Shown here: one piece after another, positions 50,289-58,606 of the stretch
Position numbering within the stretch: position 1 is the stretch's first letter
Layout of the letters: the number at the start of each line of letters is the position of its first letter
NCBI GenBank assembly: GCA_052380005.1
Contig: JBQTCJ010000002.1
Reading direction: 5' to 3' (one strand)
DNA from: Salinarimonas sp052380005
GTDB taxonomy: Bacteria; Pseudomonadota; Alphaproteobacteria; Rhizobiales; Beijerinckiaceae
DNA length: 64,000 bases
Notes under the pieces: generated by a model
Seen by the model: only the letters and a program-made list of their open reading frames with translations
The model's database searches: none
Told to the model about the DNA's origin: nothing
Program-made: the position numbers and the translations under genes

Positions 50289-51820
50289 CAGCGGGTCCCC
50301 CGCTCGCCGGCGAGTGCCTTGGGGAAATGCCGGGCGTCGAACGGCCAAGCCTCGCCGTCCGCGGCGGGCAGAGACACCTGCCGCTCGACGGCGCCGAGCG
50401 AGGACAGGGGCCGCACCGCCTCCATGTACCCGCCGAGCGCGCGGTAGTCCTCGAGCGTCATGGTGAACTCGATCGGCGCCACCAGAGCCGGCGTCGGCAC
50501 GTAACCGAAGGCGTTGTCGGGCAGGCGCGTGACGTCGACCATGTAGGTGATGCCGCCACCCGGCCAGACGTAGACCTCGGCGCCGCCCGACGTGACGCGG
50601 GTGAGCGCGTCCTTCACCGAGCGGGTGAGCCGCACGGGGTTCTCGGTCACGCCCGCGCGCAGCGAGCCGCCGGCGCCGCCGATGAACAGGACCGAGCACA
50701 GAGCCGGCTCGCAATTCTCCTGCACCCGCGCGACGCTGGCGCGCACCGCGTCCGGCATCGGCGTCTCGACCGGGCGCAGCGCCTCGTCGAGCACGAAGTA
50801 AGCCGCGTGGTCGCCGGTGGTCGAGACCATCAAGAGCGTCGTGCCGGGGCGCGCCACCTTCGGGTCGAAGGGCTCGAGGATGGTGAGCGGATCCTCGATG
50901 TCGGTACCGCCCCAGCCGGAGCCCGGCTCGGCGACGCGGAAATAGCGGCCCGGCGTCGAACGGCGCCCGCGCAGCTTGATGCCGGTGGGCGGCACGTCGA
51001 GGAGCTTGCCGGCCTGATGCTCGGAGAGGACGCCGGTGATGTGGTCGTCGACGACGACGACCTCGTCCACGTGCTCGAACCATTGCTTGGCGAACATGCC
51101 GATGGCGGCCGAGCCGCACCCGACCCGCATGCGATGCTCGACGACGCCGTCGATGATCGGCGCCGCGCCCGCCTGCACCACGATCGAGACGCCGTCGTCG
51201 ACGGCGAGCTCGACCGCCTGCTTGTTGCAGAGCGCGAGCAGCGCCTCGCAGGTCATCCGGCCCTCCTTCTTGGAGCCGCCGGTGAGGTGGTGCACGCCGC
51301 CGAGCGAGAGCATCTGCGAGCCGTACTCGCCGGTCGTCACGTGCCCGATCGGCTCGCCGCCGTAGCGCACCAGCGCCCGCTCGGGGCCGAGATGACGATC
51401 GGTGTCGATCTTCGCCTTGACGCCGCAATAGCTGAAGATGCCCTCGGTCACGACCGTGACCATGTCCACGCCCTCGACCTGCGAGGACACGATGAAGGGC
51501 GCGGGCTTGTAATCGGGATAGGTGGTGCCGGCGCCGATGGCGGTGACGAATCGGGACGGGGAGGGGGCCAAGGCGCCGTCCCACTCCGCGCCCTCGCCGA
51601 GGAACGGTGTCACCGCGTCGCCGTGCTCCACCGCGCGCTCCAGCATCACCAGCGGATCGACGCGGGTGAGCACGCCGTCCACATTGGCGTAGCGGTCGCA
51701 GGCGCCCGAGCGGCCGTCCGCGATGTAGCAGAGGACCGGGCAGGCGTCGCAGCGGATCTTGCCCGGCGGCGGCGGGGCGGCCGTGCCGGCGTCGTCGATC
51801 GCGGGGGCGTCGCGGGTCAT
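50288..51820 (-). CDS. hnr: 6-hydroxynicotinate reductase-like iron-sulfur enzyme
   Basis: This 510-residue protein has an N-terminal cluster motif with Cys24, Cys27, Cys31 and Cys41 (CDACPVLCYIADGRSGACDR), then a long conserved body (SSQVEGVDMVTVVTEGIFSYCGVKAKIDTDRHLG, GVHHLTGGSKKEGRMTCEALLALCNKQAVEL, GCGSAAIGMF). It matches the Eubacterium barkeri family that uses reduced ferredoxin to convert 6-hydroxynicotinate to 1,4,5,6-tetrahydro-6-oxonicotinate. Ferredoxin-NADP reductase and enamidase genes nearby support that chemistry. The ring substrate could be a nicotinate relative. The start overlaps the Mo-hydroxylase stop by four bases (ATGA). Confidence 0.85.
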   Translation of the reverse strand: MTRDAPAIDDAGTAAPPPPGKIRCDACPVLCYIADGRSGACDRYANVDGVLTRVDPLVMLERAVEHGDAVTPFLGEGAEWDGALAPSPSRFVTAIGAGTTYPDYKPAPFIVSSQVEGVDMVTVVTEGIFSYCGVKAKIDTDRHLGPERALVRYGGEPIGHVTTGEYGSQMLSLGGVHHLTGGSKKEGRMTCEALLALCNKQAVELAVDDGVSIVVQAGAAPIIDGVVEHRMRVGCGSAAIGMFAKQWFEHVDEVVVVDDHITGVLSEHQAGKLLDVPPTGIKLRGRRSTPGRYFRVAEPGSGWGGTDIEDPLTILEPFDPKVARPGTTLLMVSTTGDHAAYFVLDEALRPVETPMPDAVRASVARVQENCEPALCSVLFIGGAGGSLRAGVTENPVRLTRSVKDALTRVTSGGAEVYVWPGGGITYMVDVTRLPDNAFGYVPTPALVAPIEFTMTLEDYRALGGYMEAVRPLSSLGAVERQVSLPAADGEAWPFDARHFPKALAGERGTR

Positions 51821-54618
51821 CGCGGGCCTCGCGCCGCGGCGAGCGCCGCGTGGATCTTGTCGGGCGTCGCCGGCAGGTCGCGAATCAGCACCCCCGTCGC
51901 GTCGCGGATCGCGTTGAGGATCGCGGGCGCGGTCGGGATCAAGACCTGCTCGCCGATGCCCTTGGCGCCGAAGGGACCGTGGGCGTCCGCCTCCTCGATC
52001 AGGATCGAGGTGACCTCCGGCATGTCGCCGACCGTCGGGATGAGGTAGTCGTGCAGGTTCTCGGTGCGGCCGGGGATGTATTCCTCCATGAGCGCGAGGC
52101 CGAGCCCCTGGGCCGAGCCGCCCTCGATCTGGCCCTCGATCAGCGTCGGGTTGATCGCGCGGCCGACATCGTGGGCGCAGACGAGCCGCGTCACCCGCAC
52201 GCGGCCGAGCTCGATATCGACCTCGACCTCGGCCAGATGCGCGCCGAAGCCGAAGGCGGCGTAGGGCTCGCCCTGGCCGTCGGCGTCGAGCGGCGAGGTC
52301 GGCGGATCGAAGGTCTCCTCCGCCGCGAAGGCGAAGCCGTTCGTGTCGGGTTCGAGGGTCGCGAGATCGAGGCTCGCCTCGTCCAAACCGGACTCTCGGG
52401 CGCGCAGGAGCGTGCCGTCGAGCACGAGCCGCGCGTTCGGGCCGGCGTTGAGGCGCAGGAGAAGCGTCTCGCGCAGCCGCGCGCCGGTGCGCAGGGCGGC
52501 GGCACCGCTGACGAAGGTCTGGCGCGAGGCGCTGGTCTTGCCGGCATCCGGCGTGAGGTCCGTATCGGCGCCGATCAGCGCGACCCGGCCGACCGGCAGG
52601 CCGAGCGCATCGGCGAAGATCTGCGCGATGACCGTGTTCGAGCCCTGCCCGATATCGACGGCGCCCTGGTGCAGGACGAGCCGCCCGTCGGGCGTCAGCC
52701 CGGCGCGGATGGTGGAGGGATTCGACATCGAGGTGTTGCCGCAGCCGTACCACATGCCGGCGACGCCGACACCCCGGCGCAGCGGGCCGGAGGCGGCCGC
52801 GTTGCAGGCCCGTGCCGCCTCCCGCAGCTCCCGCCAATGCGGCACCAGCGCCTCGAAGCAGGCGCGGATGCCCACCCCTTGCGCGAAGACCTGGCCGGTC
52901 ACGGTGGGCTGCCCGTTCGTCAGCGCGTTGCGGATGCGGAAATCCAGCCGGTCGATGCCGAGCGCGTCGGCGAGCTCGTCGAGCAGCGTCTCCTGCGCCA
53001 CGGCGGCTTGCGGCACGCCGAAGCCGCGGAAGGCGCCGGCCGGGACGGTGTGGGTGTGGATCGCCGCGGTGCGCGCCTCGTAGTTCGGCATCACGTAGGG
53101 GCCGGAGGCGTGGACCGGCACGCGGTTCGCGACCGTCGGCCCCCAGGAGGCGTAGGCGCCGGTGTTGAAGGTGCCCTCGAAGCGCATGGCGTGGAGCGTG
53201 CCGTCCGCCTTGGCGCCGATCCGCGCCGTGATGGCGGAAGGATGGCGCTTCGTCGTGGTGGCCATCGATTCGGTGCGCGAATAGACGATGCCCGCGGGCC
53301 GCCCGGTGACCCAGGCGGCGAGCGCCACGAAGGGCTGGAGCGAGAGGTCGAGCTTCGACCCGAAGCCGCCGCCGACCGCTGTCGGGATGATCCGCACCGC
53401 CTCGAGCGGCAGGGCCATGATGGCCGCGAGATCGTCGCGATCCATGTGCGGCGCCTGGGTGCAGGCGGAGACCTCGATGCGATCGCCGACGCGCCGGGCG
53501 AAGCCGGCTTCGGGCTCGATATAGGCGTGCTCGATGAAGCCCGTCGTATAGGAACCCTCGACCACCACGTCGGACTGCGGCAGGGCCGCATCGGCATCGC
53601 CGCGGCGGACGAAGCCGCGGACGAGGACGTTGCCGGGTCGCGTCTCGTGGACGAGCGGCGCGTCCGCCGTGCGGGCGGCCTCCGGCGTCAGGACGGCGGG
53701 AAGCTCCGTCCAGGTCACGGGGAAGCCCGCGAGGTCGAGCGCGCGCACCGCCGCCCGATCCCCGACCACCGCCGCCACCGCCTCGCCGCGGAAGCGTGCG
53801 ACGCGCTCGGCGAAGACCGGCTGGTCGGCGAGCGGCGGGATCACGCCGTGGACGTTGCGGCCGGGGATGTCGGCGGCGGTCAGGATCGCCTCGACGCCGG
53901 GGTTCGCGCGGCGCCAGGCGTCGAGATCGCCCAGCACGAAGGCGGCGTGGTGATGCGGGCTTCGGATCACGCGCACGAGGAGCGTGCCCTCGGGCCAGGA
54001 ATCGGCGCCGAAGGCGTCGGTGCCCATCACCTTGGCGCGCCCGTCGAGCCGGTCGATCCGCGCGCCGACGGCGGCGCCGCACTCGGCGGTGACGGCGGGT
54101 AGCGCGCAGGTGGCGTCTGCCGCGCAATCGAGCACGGCGTCGACGATCTTGGAATAGCCGGTGCAGCGGCAGAGCACGCCGGCGAGCGCCTCTTCGACAT
54201 CGGCGCGGGTCGGGTTCGCGGTTCTGCGCAACAGCGCCTCGGCGCTCGTCAGCATGCCGGGCGTGCAGATGCCGCATTGTGCCGCGCCGCGGCGCCAGAA
54301 CGCCTCCTGCAGCCGTCCGGGGCGACCGCCTTCGGAGAGCCCCTCCACCGTGACGATCTCGACGCCGTCGCACCGCGCAGCGGGCACGAGGCAGGCGCAG
54401 ACCGCCTCGCCGTCGAGGATCACCGTGCACGCGCCGCAATCGCCGGCGTCGCAGCCGACCTTGACGCCCTCGATCCGCAGCCGCTCGCGCAGCACCTCGG
54501 AGAGGCGGGCGGTGGCTGGGACGGCGAGCGTGTGCGGCTTGCCGTCGACGGCGAAGCCGATCTGCGGCTCGGCGTCGGCCTCGGCGGGGGCTCTGTCGGT
54601 GCGCGAGAGCGACGTCAT
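51817..54618 (-). CDS. Molybdenum hydroxylase: fused 2Fe-2S and molybdopterin-binding subunits
   Basis: This 933-residue fusion has an N-terminal plant-type ferredoxin domain (Cys56, Cys61, Cys64, Cys76), a helical 2Fe-2S domain (QCGICTPG and CRCTGYSKIVDAVL), and the two-part molybdopterin domain from about residue 190. The latter shows RSPHHHAAFV, IPTAVGGGFGSKLDLSLQP, AGAFRGFGVPQAAVAQE and the catalytic Glu in GAKGIGEQVLIPTAPAILNAI. It should hydroxylate an N-heterocycle with water, e.g. nicotinate to 6-hydroxynicotinate, passing electrons to the FAD subunit encoded next to it (4-base overlap). Xanthine-type substrates are the alternative. Confidence 0.9.
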   Translation of the reverse strand: MTSLSRTDRAPAEADAEPQIGFAVDGKPHTLAVPATARLSEVLRERLRIEGVKVGCDAGDCGACTVILDGEAVCACLVPAARCDGVEIVTVEGLSEGGRPGRLQEAFWRRGAAQCGICTPGMLTSAEALLRRTANPTRADVEEALAGVLCRCTGYSKIVDAVLDCAADATCALPAVTAECGAAVGARIDRLDGRAKVMGTDAFGADSWPEGTLLVRVIRSPHHHAAFVLGDLDAWRRANPGVEAILTAADIPGRNVHGVIPPLADQPVFAERVARFRGEAVAAVVGDRAAVRALDLAGFPVTWTELPAVLTPEAARTADAPLVHETRPGNVLVRGFVRRGDADAALPQSDVVVEGSYTTGFIEHAYIEPEAGFARRVGDRIEVSACTQAPHMDRDDLAAIMALPLEAVRIIPTAVGGGFGSKLDLSLQPFVALAAWVTGRPAGIVYSRTESMATTTKRHPSAITARIGAKADGTLHAMRFEGTFNTGAYASWGPTVANRVPVHASGPYVMPNYEARTAAIHTHTVPAGAFRGFGVPQAAVAQETLLDELADALGIDRLDFRIRNALTNGQPTVTGQVFAQGVGIRACFEALVPHWRELREAARACNAAASGPLRRGVGVAGMWYGCGNTSMSNPSTIRAGLTPDGRLVLHQGAVDIGQGSNTVIAQIFADALGLPVGRVALIGADTDLTPDAGKTSASRQTFVSGAAALRTGARLRETLLLRLNAGPNARLVLDGTLLRARESGLDEASLDLATLEPDTNGFAFAAEETFDPPTSPLDADGQGEPYAAFGFGAHLAEVEVDIELGRVRVTRLVCAHDVGRAINPTLIEGQIEGGSAQGLGLALMEEYIPGRTENLHDYLIPTVGDMPEVTSILIEEADAHGPFGAKGIGEQVLIPTAPAILNAIRDATGVLIRDLPATPDKIHAALAAARGPR

Positions 54619-55460
54619 CGGGCGGCCTCCGCGCAGGCGGCGAGCGTCCGACGTACCAGCGTGAGCGCCGCCTCGCGGCGATAGCCGGCGCGGGCCCGCA
54701 CGTCGTCGATGGGGGAGAGGATGTCGGCGTCGCTCGCCGCCACCGCCTCGGGCGCCTCCGCGAGGGGCACGCCGACGAGGCGCGCTTCCAGCGCGGAGAG
54801 CCGCCGCGCCACGGGCGAGCAGGCGCCCACCGCGATGCCCGCTTTCGTGATCGCGCCGCCCTCGTCGAGGTCGACGACGACGGACACCATGGCGATCGAG
54901 ATGACGAGATAGCGGCGTGCGCCGAGCTTCAGGAACGCGGCCCGGCTCGATGCCGGGCGATCCGGCACGAGCAGCGCGGTGACGATCTCGCCCGGCGCGA
55001 GCGCGACCCTGCGCACGCCGGTGACGAAGTCGCCGAGCGGCGTCACCCGGCGCCCGTCGCGCCCGGCGATCTCGACCGAGGCGTCCAGCGCCATCAGGGC
55101 GACGGTGCCGTCCGCGGCGGGGGAGGCGTTGACGACGTTGCCGGCGAGCGTGCCGGCGTTCTGGATCTGGATCGCGCCGACCTCGCGGCCGGCGAGCTTC
55201 AGGCCGTCGAAGAAGGCCGGCAGCGGCGCGCGCACGACGTCGCTCCAGGTCGTCGCCGCGCCGACGCGCCAATGATCGCCGTCGCGTGCGATGCCGCGCA
55301 GGCCGGGGATGCGGGCGATGTCGAGGAAGGCGGCGCGGGCGGCTGCCTCGCCGAGGCTCGGGTAGACGTCGGTGCCGCCCGCGACGATCCGCAGGGCGGC
55401 GTCCGTGGACAGGAGGCCGACGGCCTCGTCGATGCTCCCGGGTCGAAGATAACGGCTCAT
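54615..55460 (-). CDS. FAD-binding subunit of the molybdenum hydroxylase (CoxM type)
   Basis: This 281-residue FAD subunit has the binding motif IVAGGTDVYPSL, the second FAD segment GREVGAIQIQNAGTLAGNVVNASPAADGTVAL and a C-terminal CO-dehydrogenase-flavoprotein-like domain. It takes electrons from the 2Fe-2S clusters of the partner subunit and passes them to NAD or another acceptor. It is the first gene of the minus-strand operon running to 45803; its promoter must lie in 55461-55837. Confidence 0.92.
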   Translation of the reverse strand: MSRYLRPGSIDEAVGLLSTDAALRIVAGGTDVYPSLGEAAARAAFLDIARIPGLRGIARDGDHWRVGAATTWSDVVRAPLPAFFDGLKLAGREVGAIQIQNAGTLAGNVVNASPAADGTVALMALDASVEIAGRDGRRVTPLGDFVTGVRRVALAPGEIVTALLVPDRPASSRAAFLKLGARRYLVISIAMVSVVVDLDEGGAITKAGIAVGACSPVARRLSALEARLVGVPLAEAPEAVAASDADILSPIDDVRARAGYRREAALTLVRRTLAACAEAAR

Positions 55461-55523
55461 CGCGCACCCTCGAAGCGCGCCCCCACGCAGGCCGGAGGAC
55501 CGGTTCGGGGACGGATGATCGTC

Positions 55524-55535
55524 TGTGTACGACCA
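55524..55535 (+). promoter_or_regulatory. TGTGTACG-type candidate operator, copy 1
   Basis: TGTGTACGACCA lies 64 bases before the FAD-subunit start (minus strand). It shares TGTGTACG with copy 2. Confidence 0.45.
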
Positions 55536-55779
55536 TTCTAGGCTGGAGCATTCCAGACCCTCGGCCTGCTGGCAAGCGCTTTTCCGCAGGGTGAGGGAAT
55601 TTCGTTCGCGCTGCCGCGGACCCGCGCCGACGCTGCCTCGATTCGCGGCAGAGCGCCGAAACGTATGGGTTTCGGCGGCCGAGCCGCCTCCTGGGGACGC
55701 CGCCGAGGCGTGGGGCCGCCCGCGCCCGGAACGCCGTCCGAGGCCGGGGCGGACCAGCGCGCGGCGTATCCCGAATCTT

Positions 55780-55797
55780 GTTTGTGTACGGACAAAC
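55780..55797 (+). promoter_or_regulatory. TGTGTACG-type candidate operator, copy 2
   Basis: Perfect 6-bp arms GTTTGT / ACAAAC around GTACGG, 41 bases before the fpr start. The palindrome and A+T content stand out from the G+C-rich surroundings. Confidence 0.55.
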
Positions 55798-55837
55798 TTT
55801 CTGGCACGATGTCCCGCCGGACACGGGAGACGACACG

Positions 55838-56677
55838 ATGCGCGCCGCCACCGCCACCGCCACCGCCACCTCCACCTCCACCTCCACCTCCACCGAGGCC
55901 CTGGACCGCCCCGACTGCCACCTCGAGACCGTCACCGAGGTCGAGCACTACACGGATCGCCTCTTCCGTTTCCGCACGACGCGCCCGACCTCGCTGCGCT
56001 TCCGCTCCGGGGAGTTCGTCATGATCGGGCTGCCCGGCGGCGAGACGGCGGTCTTCCGCGCCTACTCGATCGCGAGCCCGAATTGGGACGACGCGCTCGA
56101 GTTCTTCTCGATCAAGGTCCCCGGCGGGCCGCTGACCGAGTGCCTGCAGAGGATCGTCCCCGGCGACCGCCTGTGGGTGAAGAAGAAGCCGACCGGCACC
56201 CTCGTGCTCGACGCGCTCGCACCGGGACGGCGGCTGTGGATGCTCTCGACCGGCACGGGTGTCGCACCCTTCGCGAGCCTCGTCCGCGATCCCGAGACGT
56301 ACGAGAAGTTCGAGGAGGTCGTCCTCACCCAGACCTGCCGCACCGCCGCCGAGCTGCGCTACGCCGAGGAGATCGTCGCCGCGCTCGCCACGGATCCGCT
56401 CGTCTCCGAGTTCGCGGCCGGGCGCGTGCGGCTCTACACGACGGTGACGCGCGAGCCGCATCCGCGCCCGATGCGGATCACGGCGGCGATCGAGACCGGG
56501 CGCCTGTTCTCCGACCTCGGCACCGCCCCGTTCTCGACAGAAACCGACCGCGTGATGATCTGCGGCTCGATGGAGATGCTGCGCGACTGCCGTGCGCTGT
56601 GCCTCGCCGCCGGCCTGACGGAGGGCTCGAACGCCCGCCCGGCGGAGTTCGTCGTCGAGCGCGCCTTCGCCGGTTGA
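55838..56677 (+). CDS. fpr: Ferredoxin--NADP reductase
   Basis: This 279-residue flavoprotein transfers electrons between NADPH and ferredoxin. Landmarks are the FAD motif FRAYSIASPNWDD, the phosphate region FSIKVPGGPLTECLQ, the NADP motif STGTGVAPFASLVRDPETYEKF and CGSMEMLRDCRALC. The tail FVVERAFAG ends near the FAD. ATG 55838 follows GGGAGA. The N-terminal tail encodes alternating Ala-Thr then Ser-Thr pairs from hexanucleotide repeats, absent from normal Fpr. Beside the 6-hydroxynicotinate reductase operon it probably supplies reduced ferredoxin for ring reduction. Confidence 0.92.
   Translation: MRAATATATATSTSTSTSTEALDRPDCHLETVTEVEHYTDRLFRFRTTRPTSLRFRSGEFVMIGLPGGETAVFRAYSIASPNWDDALEFFSIKVPGGPLTECLQRIVPGDRLWVKKKPTGTLVLDALAPGRRLWMLSTGTGVAPFASLVRDPETYEKFEEVVLTQTCRTAAELRYAEEIVAALATDPLVSEFAAGRVRLYTTVTREPHPRPMRITAAIETGRLFSDLGTAPFSTETDRVMICGSMEMLRDCRALCLAAGLTEGSNARPAEFVVERAFAG
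55847..55894 (+). repeat. Hexanucleotide tandem repeats in the fpr N-terminus
   Basis: (GCCACC)x4 at 55847-55870 is followed directly by (TCCACC)x4 at 55871-55894, coding (Ala-Thr)4(Ser-Thr)4. Slippage would change the tail length in steps of two residues without breaking the frame. Confidence 0.9.
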
Positions 56678-56699
56678 CTCGTCCGGAGCGGGCCGCGCC

Positions 56700-57284
56700 T
56701 CAGCGCAGCCCGTCCTCGCCCTTCGCCTCGTCCTTCGTCAGCCCGCCGACCCGCGGCAGCGGGCGGCCGGAATCGGCGACGGCGATGGCGACCATGATCT
56801 CGTTCGCCCGCGGCGCGTCGTTGACCCGCACCTCCATCCCGTCGAAATGCGAGCGCACGTAGGCCGCGTCCTTGTGGCCGAGCGGGATGTCGAGGGGCTG
56901 GCCGGGGCCGCCCATCTTCTTGGAGGAGGGGACGAGGGCCGCGCCCTTCTCCACCGCCGCGCGCAGCGGCTTGCCGAGACGCGGATGCAGGATCGCGGCG
57001 GCGTGCTCGAGCTCGCCGTTCTCGCCCACCATCGCCGCCTTGCCGTAGCTCTCGATCATGCCGGGCGCGACGCCGAGCGCCGCCACCGCGCGGCGGCCCA
57101 GCAGGTCGCCCAGCTCCTCGCCGATGGCCATCAGGTCCTCGAGGTCCTCCTGGTATCGCCCCGCGAAGGGGTTCGCGATGATCGCGACGGCGGCCGCGCG
57201 GCGGGTCGGGGGCGCTATCTCGCGGCCCATCTCGCGGCGGGTCTCCTCGACGACGACGACGATCTTGCGGATGTTCGCGGGCAT
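56700..57284 (-). CDS. AA_synth (DUF1185) family protein, copy 2
   Basis: This 194-residue paralogue of the protein at 48817-49401 has the same order of blocks: AVAIIANPFAGRYQEDLEDLM, SYGKAAMVGENGELEHAAAILH, ALVPSSKKMGGPGQPLDIPLGHKDAAYVRSHFDGMEVRVNDAPRANE. The start ATG 57284 is 26 bases after the enamidase stop, so the two form a transcript. The reaction is unknown. The two copies may work as a hetero-oligomer or on successive intermediates. Confidence 0.85.
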   Translation of the reverse strand: MPANIRKIVVVVEETRREMGREIAPPTRRAAAVAIIANPFAGRYQEDLEDLMAIGEELGDLLGRRAVAALGVAPGMIESYGKAAMVGENGELEHAAAILHPRLGKPLRAAVEKGAALVPSSKKMGGPGQPLDIPLGHKDAAYVRSHFDGMEVRVNDAPRANEIMVAIAVADSGRPLPRVGGLTKDEAKGEDGLR

Positions 57285-57310
57285 GCTCTGTCTCCTCGTC
57301 CGCTCGCGGC

Positions 57311-58504
57311 TCAGGATACGATCGGCGCGCGGGCGGCCGGCGGCGTCGAGCGCGAGCGCCGCGCGCGGATGTTGCCGTCGATCATCACCATGCCGATGCC
57401 GGGGATGTCGCCCGTCGCCATGGCGCCGAGCACGTCCGCGCCGGAGGACGCCTCGGGCCGGTCGAGGAAGACGAGGTCGGCGCAGCGCCCCGGCTCCAGC
57501 AGGCCGACGTCGTCGAGCCTGCGCTTCCTCGCGACGTTGCCGGTGGCGAGGCAGATCGCCTGCTCGGCGGGCAGGCCGCCGAGGCTCGCGAGCAGCGTCA
57601 CCATGCGCAGCATGCCGTTGGGCTGCACGCCCGAGCCGGCCGGCGCGTCCGTGCCGATCAGCATGTCGGCGAGCCGGCCGGCCGCGCGCACCGCCTCGAG
57701 GCAGGCGAGCGCGGCCTTCTCGTTGCCGTTGTGCACCACCTCGACGGCGCCGGTCGCCCGCTCGCATAGGACGCGCACGTCGGCGAGCGCGATCGACGTC
57801 GGGCCGCCGTTGATGTGGCTCACCACGTCGGGCTGGGCTTCGAGCACGTCGTCGCGGTCGACGAAGTGCGAGCCGGCGATCGAGGGGCCGCCGGTATGCA
57901 TGATCGATTCGAGCCCGAGCTCGCGGCACCAGGCCGTCACCCGCGCGGCGTCCGGGCCCTTGGCCACGGTGCCGAGCCCGATCTCGCCGATATGGCGGAT
58001 GCCGGCGGCGGCGAGCTGCGCGTAGACCTCCCGCCCGAAGCCGAGCTCGGGCACCGGCGCGCCGGCGATCACCTTGGCGCCGGCGGGCTTGAAGTTCTGG
58101 AAGCAGCGCTGGGCGGTCATCGCCAGCGCGACGACGCCGGCGGCGTCCTTCGGGCGGCCGGGCAGATGCACCTCGCCGGCGGAGAGGAGCGAGGTCACGC
58201 CGCCGTTGACGCCCATCTCGATCCAGCCGAGCTGGTTCTGGCGCGGCGTCCAGTCGCCGAAGACCGGGTGGCAGTGCGAATCGATCAGGCCGGGGCAGAC
58301 GGCGCAGCCGGCGGCGTCGATCTCCATGGCGGGATCGGCGCAGTCGAGGTCGGCCAGGCGGCCGATGCCGGATATGCGCCCGTCGACGACGACGATCGCG
58401 TCGGCGTCGAGCACCGGCCGCGCGAGATCGCCCGAGAGGACGAGGCCGAGATTGCGGATGACGATCTTGCCCGAAAACGGGCCTGAGGCGACCTCGGCGG
58501 CCAT
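57311..58504 (-). CDS. ena: Enamidase-like amidohydrolase
   Basis: This 397-residue metal-dependent amidohydrolase has ligand histidines His77 and His79 in PGLIDSHCHP. From memory of the Eubacterium barkeri enamidase, blocks such as SAGEVHLPGRPKDAAG, IGEIGLGTV, MHTGGPSIAGS, DVVSHINGGPTSIAL, IGTDAPAGSG and MGAMATGDIPGIGMVMIDG agree closely. Enamidase opens 1,4,5,6-tetrahydro-6-oxonicotinate to 2-formylglutarate and ammonia, the step after the reductase encoded at 50288-51820. The start ATG follows GGGAGA, with a GTACGTAC palindrome just upstream. Confidence 0.88.
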   Translation of the reverse strand: MAAEVASGPFSGKIVIRNLGLVLSGDLARPVLDADAIVVVDGRISGIGRLADLDCADPAMEIDAAGCAVCPGLIDSHCHPVFGDWTPRQNQLGWIEMGVNGGVTSLLSAGEVHLPGRPKDAAGVVALAMTAQRCFQNFKPAGAKVIAGAPVPELGFGREVYAQLAAAGIRHIGEIGLGTVAKGPDAARVTAWCRELGLESIMHTGGPSIAGSHFVDRDDVLEAQPDVVSHINGGPTSIALADVRVLCERATGAVEVVHNGNEKAALACLEAVRAAGRLADMLIGTDAPAGSGVQPNGMLRMVTLLASLGGLPAEQAICLATGNVARKRRLDDVGLLEPGRCADLVFLDRPEASSGADVLGAMATGDIPGIGMVMIDGNIRARRSRSTPPAARAPIVS

Positions 58505-58517
58505 CGGCGTGTCTCCC

Positions 58518-58533
58518 GAGTTTGTACGTACTC
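58518..58533 (-). promoter_or_regulatory. TGTACG-type candidate operator upstream of the enamidase gene
   Basis: GAGTTTGTACGTACTC includes the self-complementary GTACGTAC and shares TGTACG with the two sites in 55461-55837. It starts 14 bases before the enamidase ATG, so it would lie in the leader or promoter. Confidence 0.45.
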
Positions 58534-58606
58534 GAACGAGATCATGCGCCGCCGGCGCGCCCGAGGCAAGGCCTCGCTCGCGGGCGGACGCGGCGCCGCG
58601 ACCGCG

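Larger units (their letters stand above)
55461..55837. promoter_or_regulatory. Divergent promoter region between the hydroxylase operon and fpr
   Basis: This 377-base gap holds no gene I can support. It contains two copies of a TGTGTACG motif, one near each divergent start, listed separately. It is therefore the likely control point of the whole N-heterocycle island. Confidence 0.7.
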
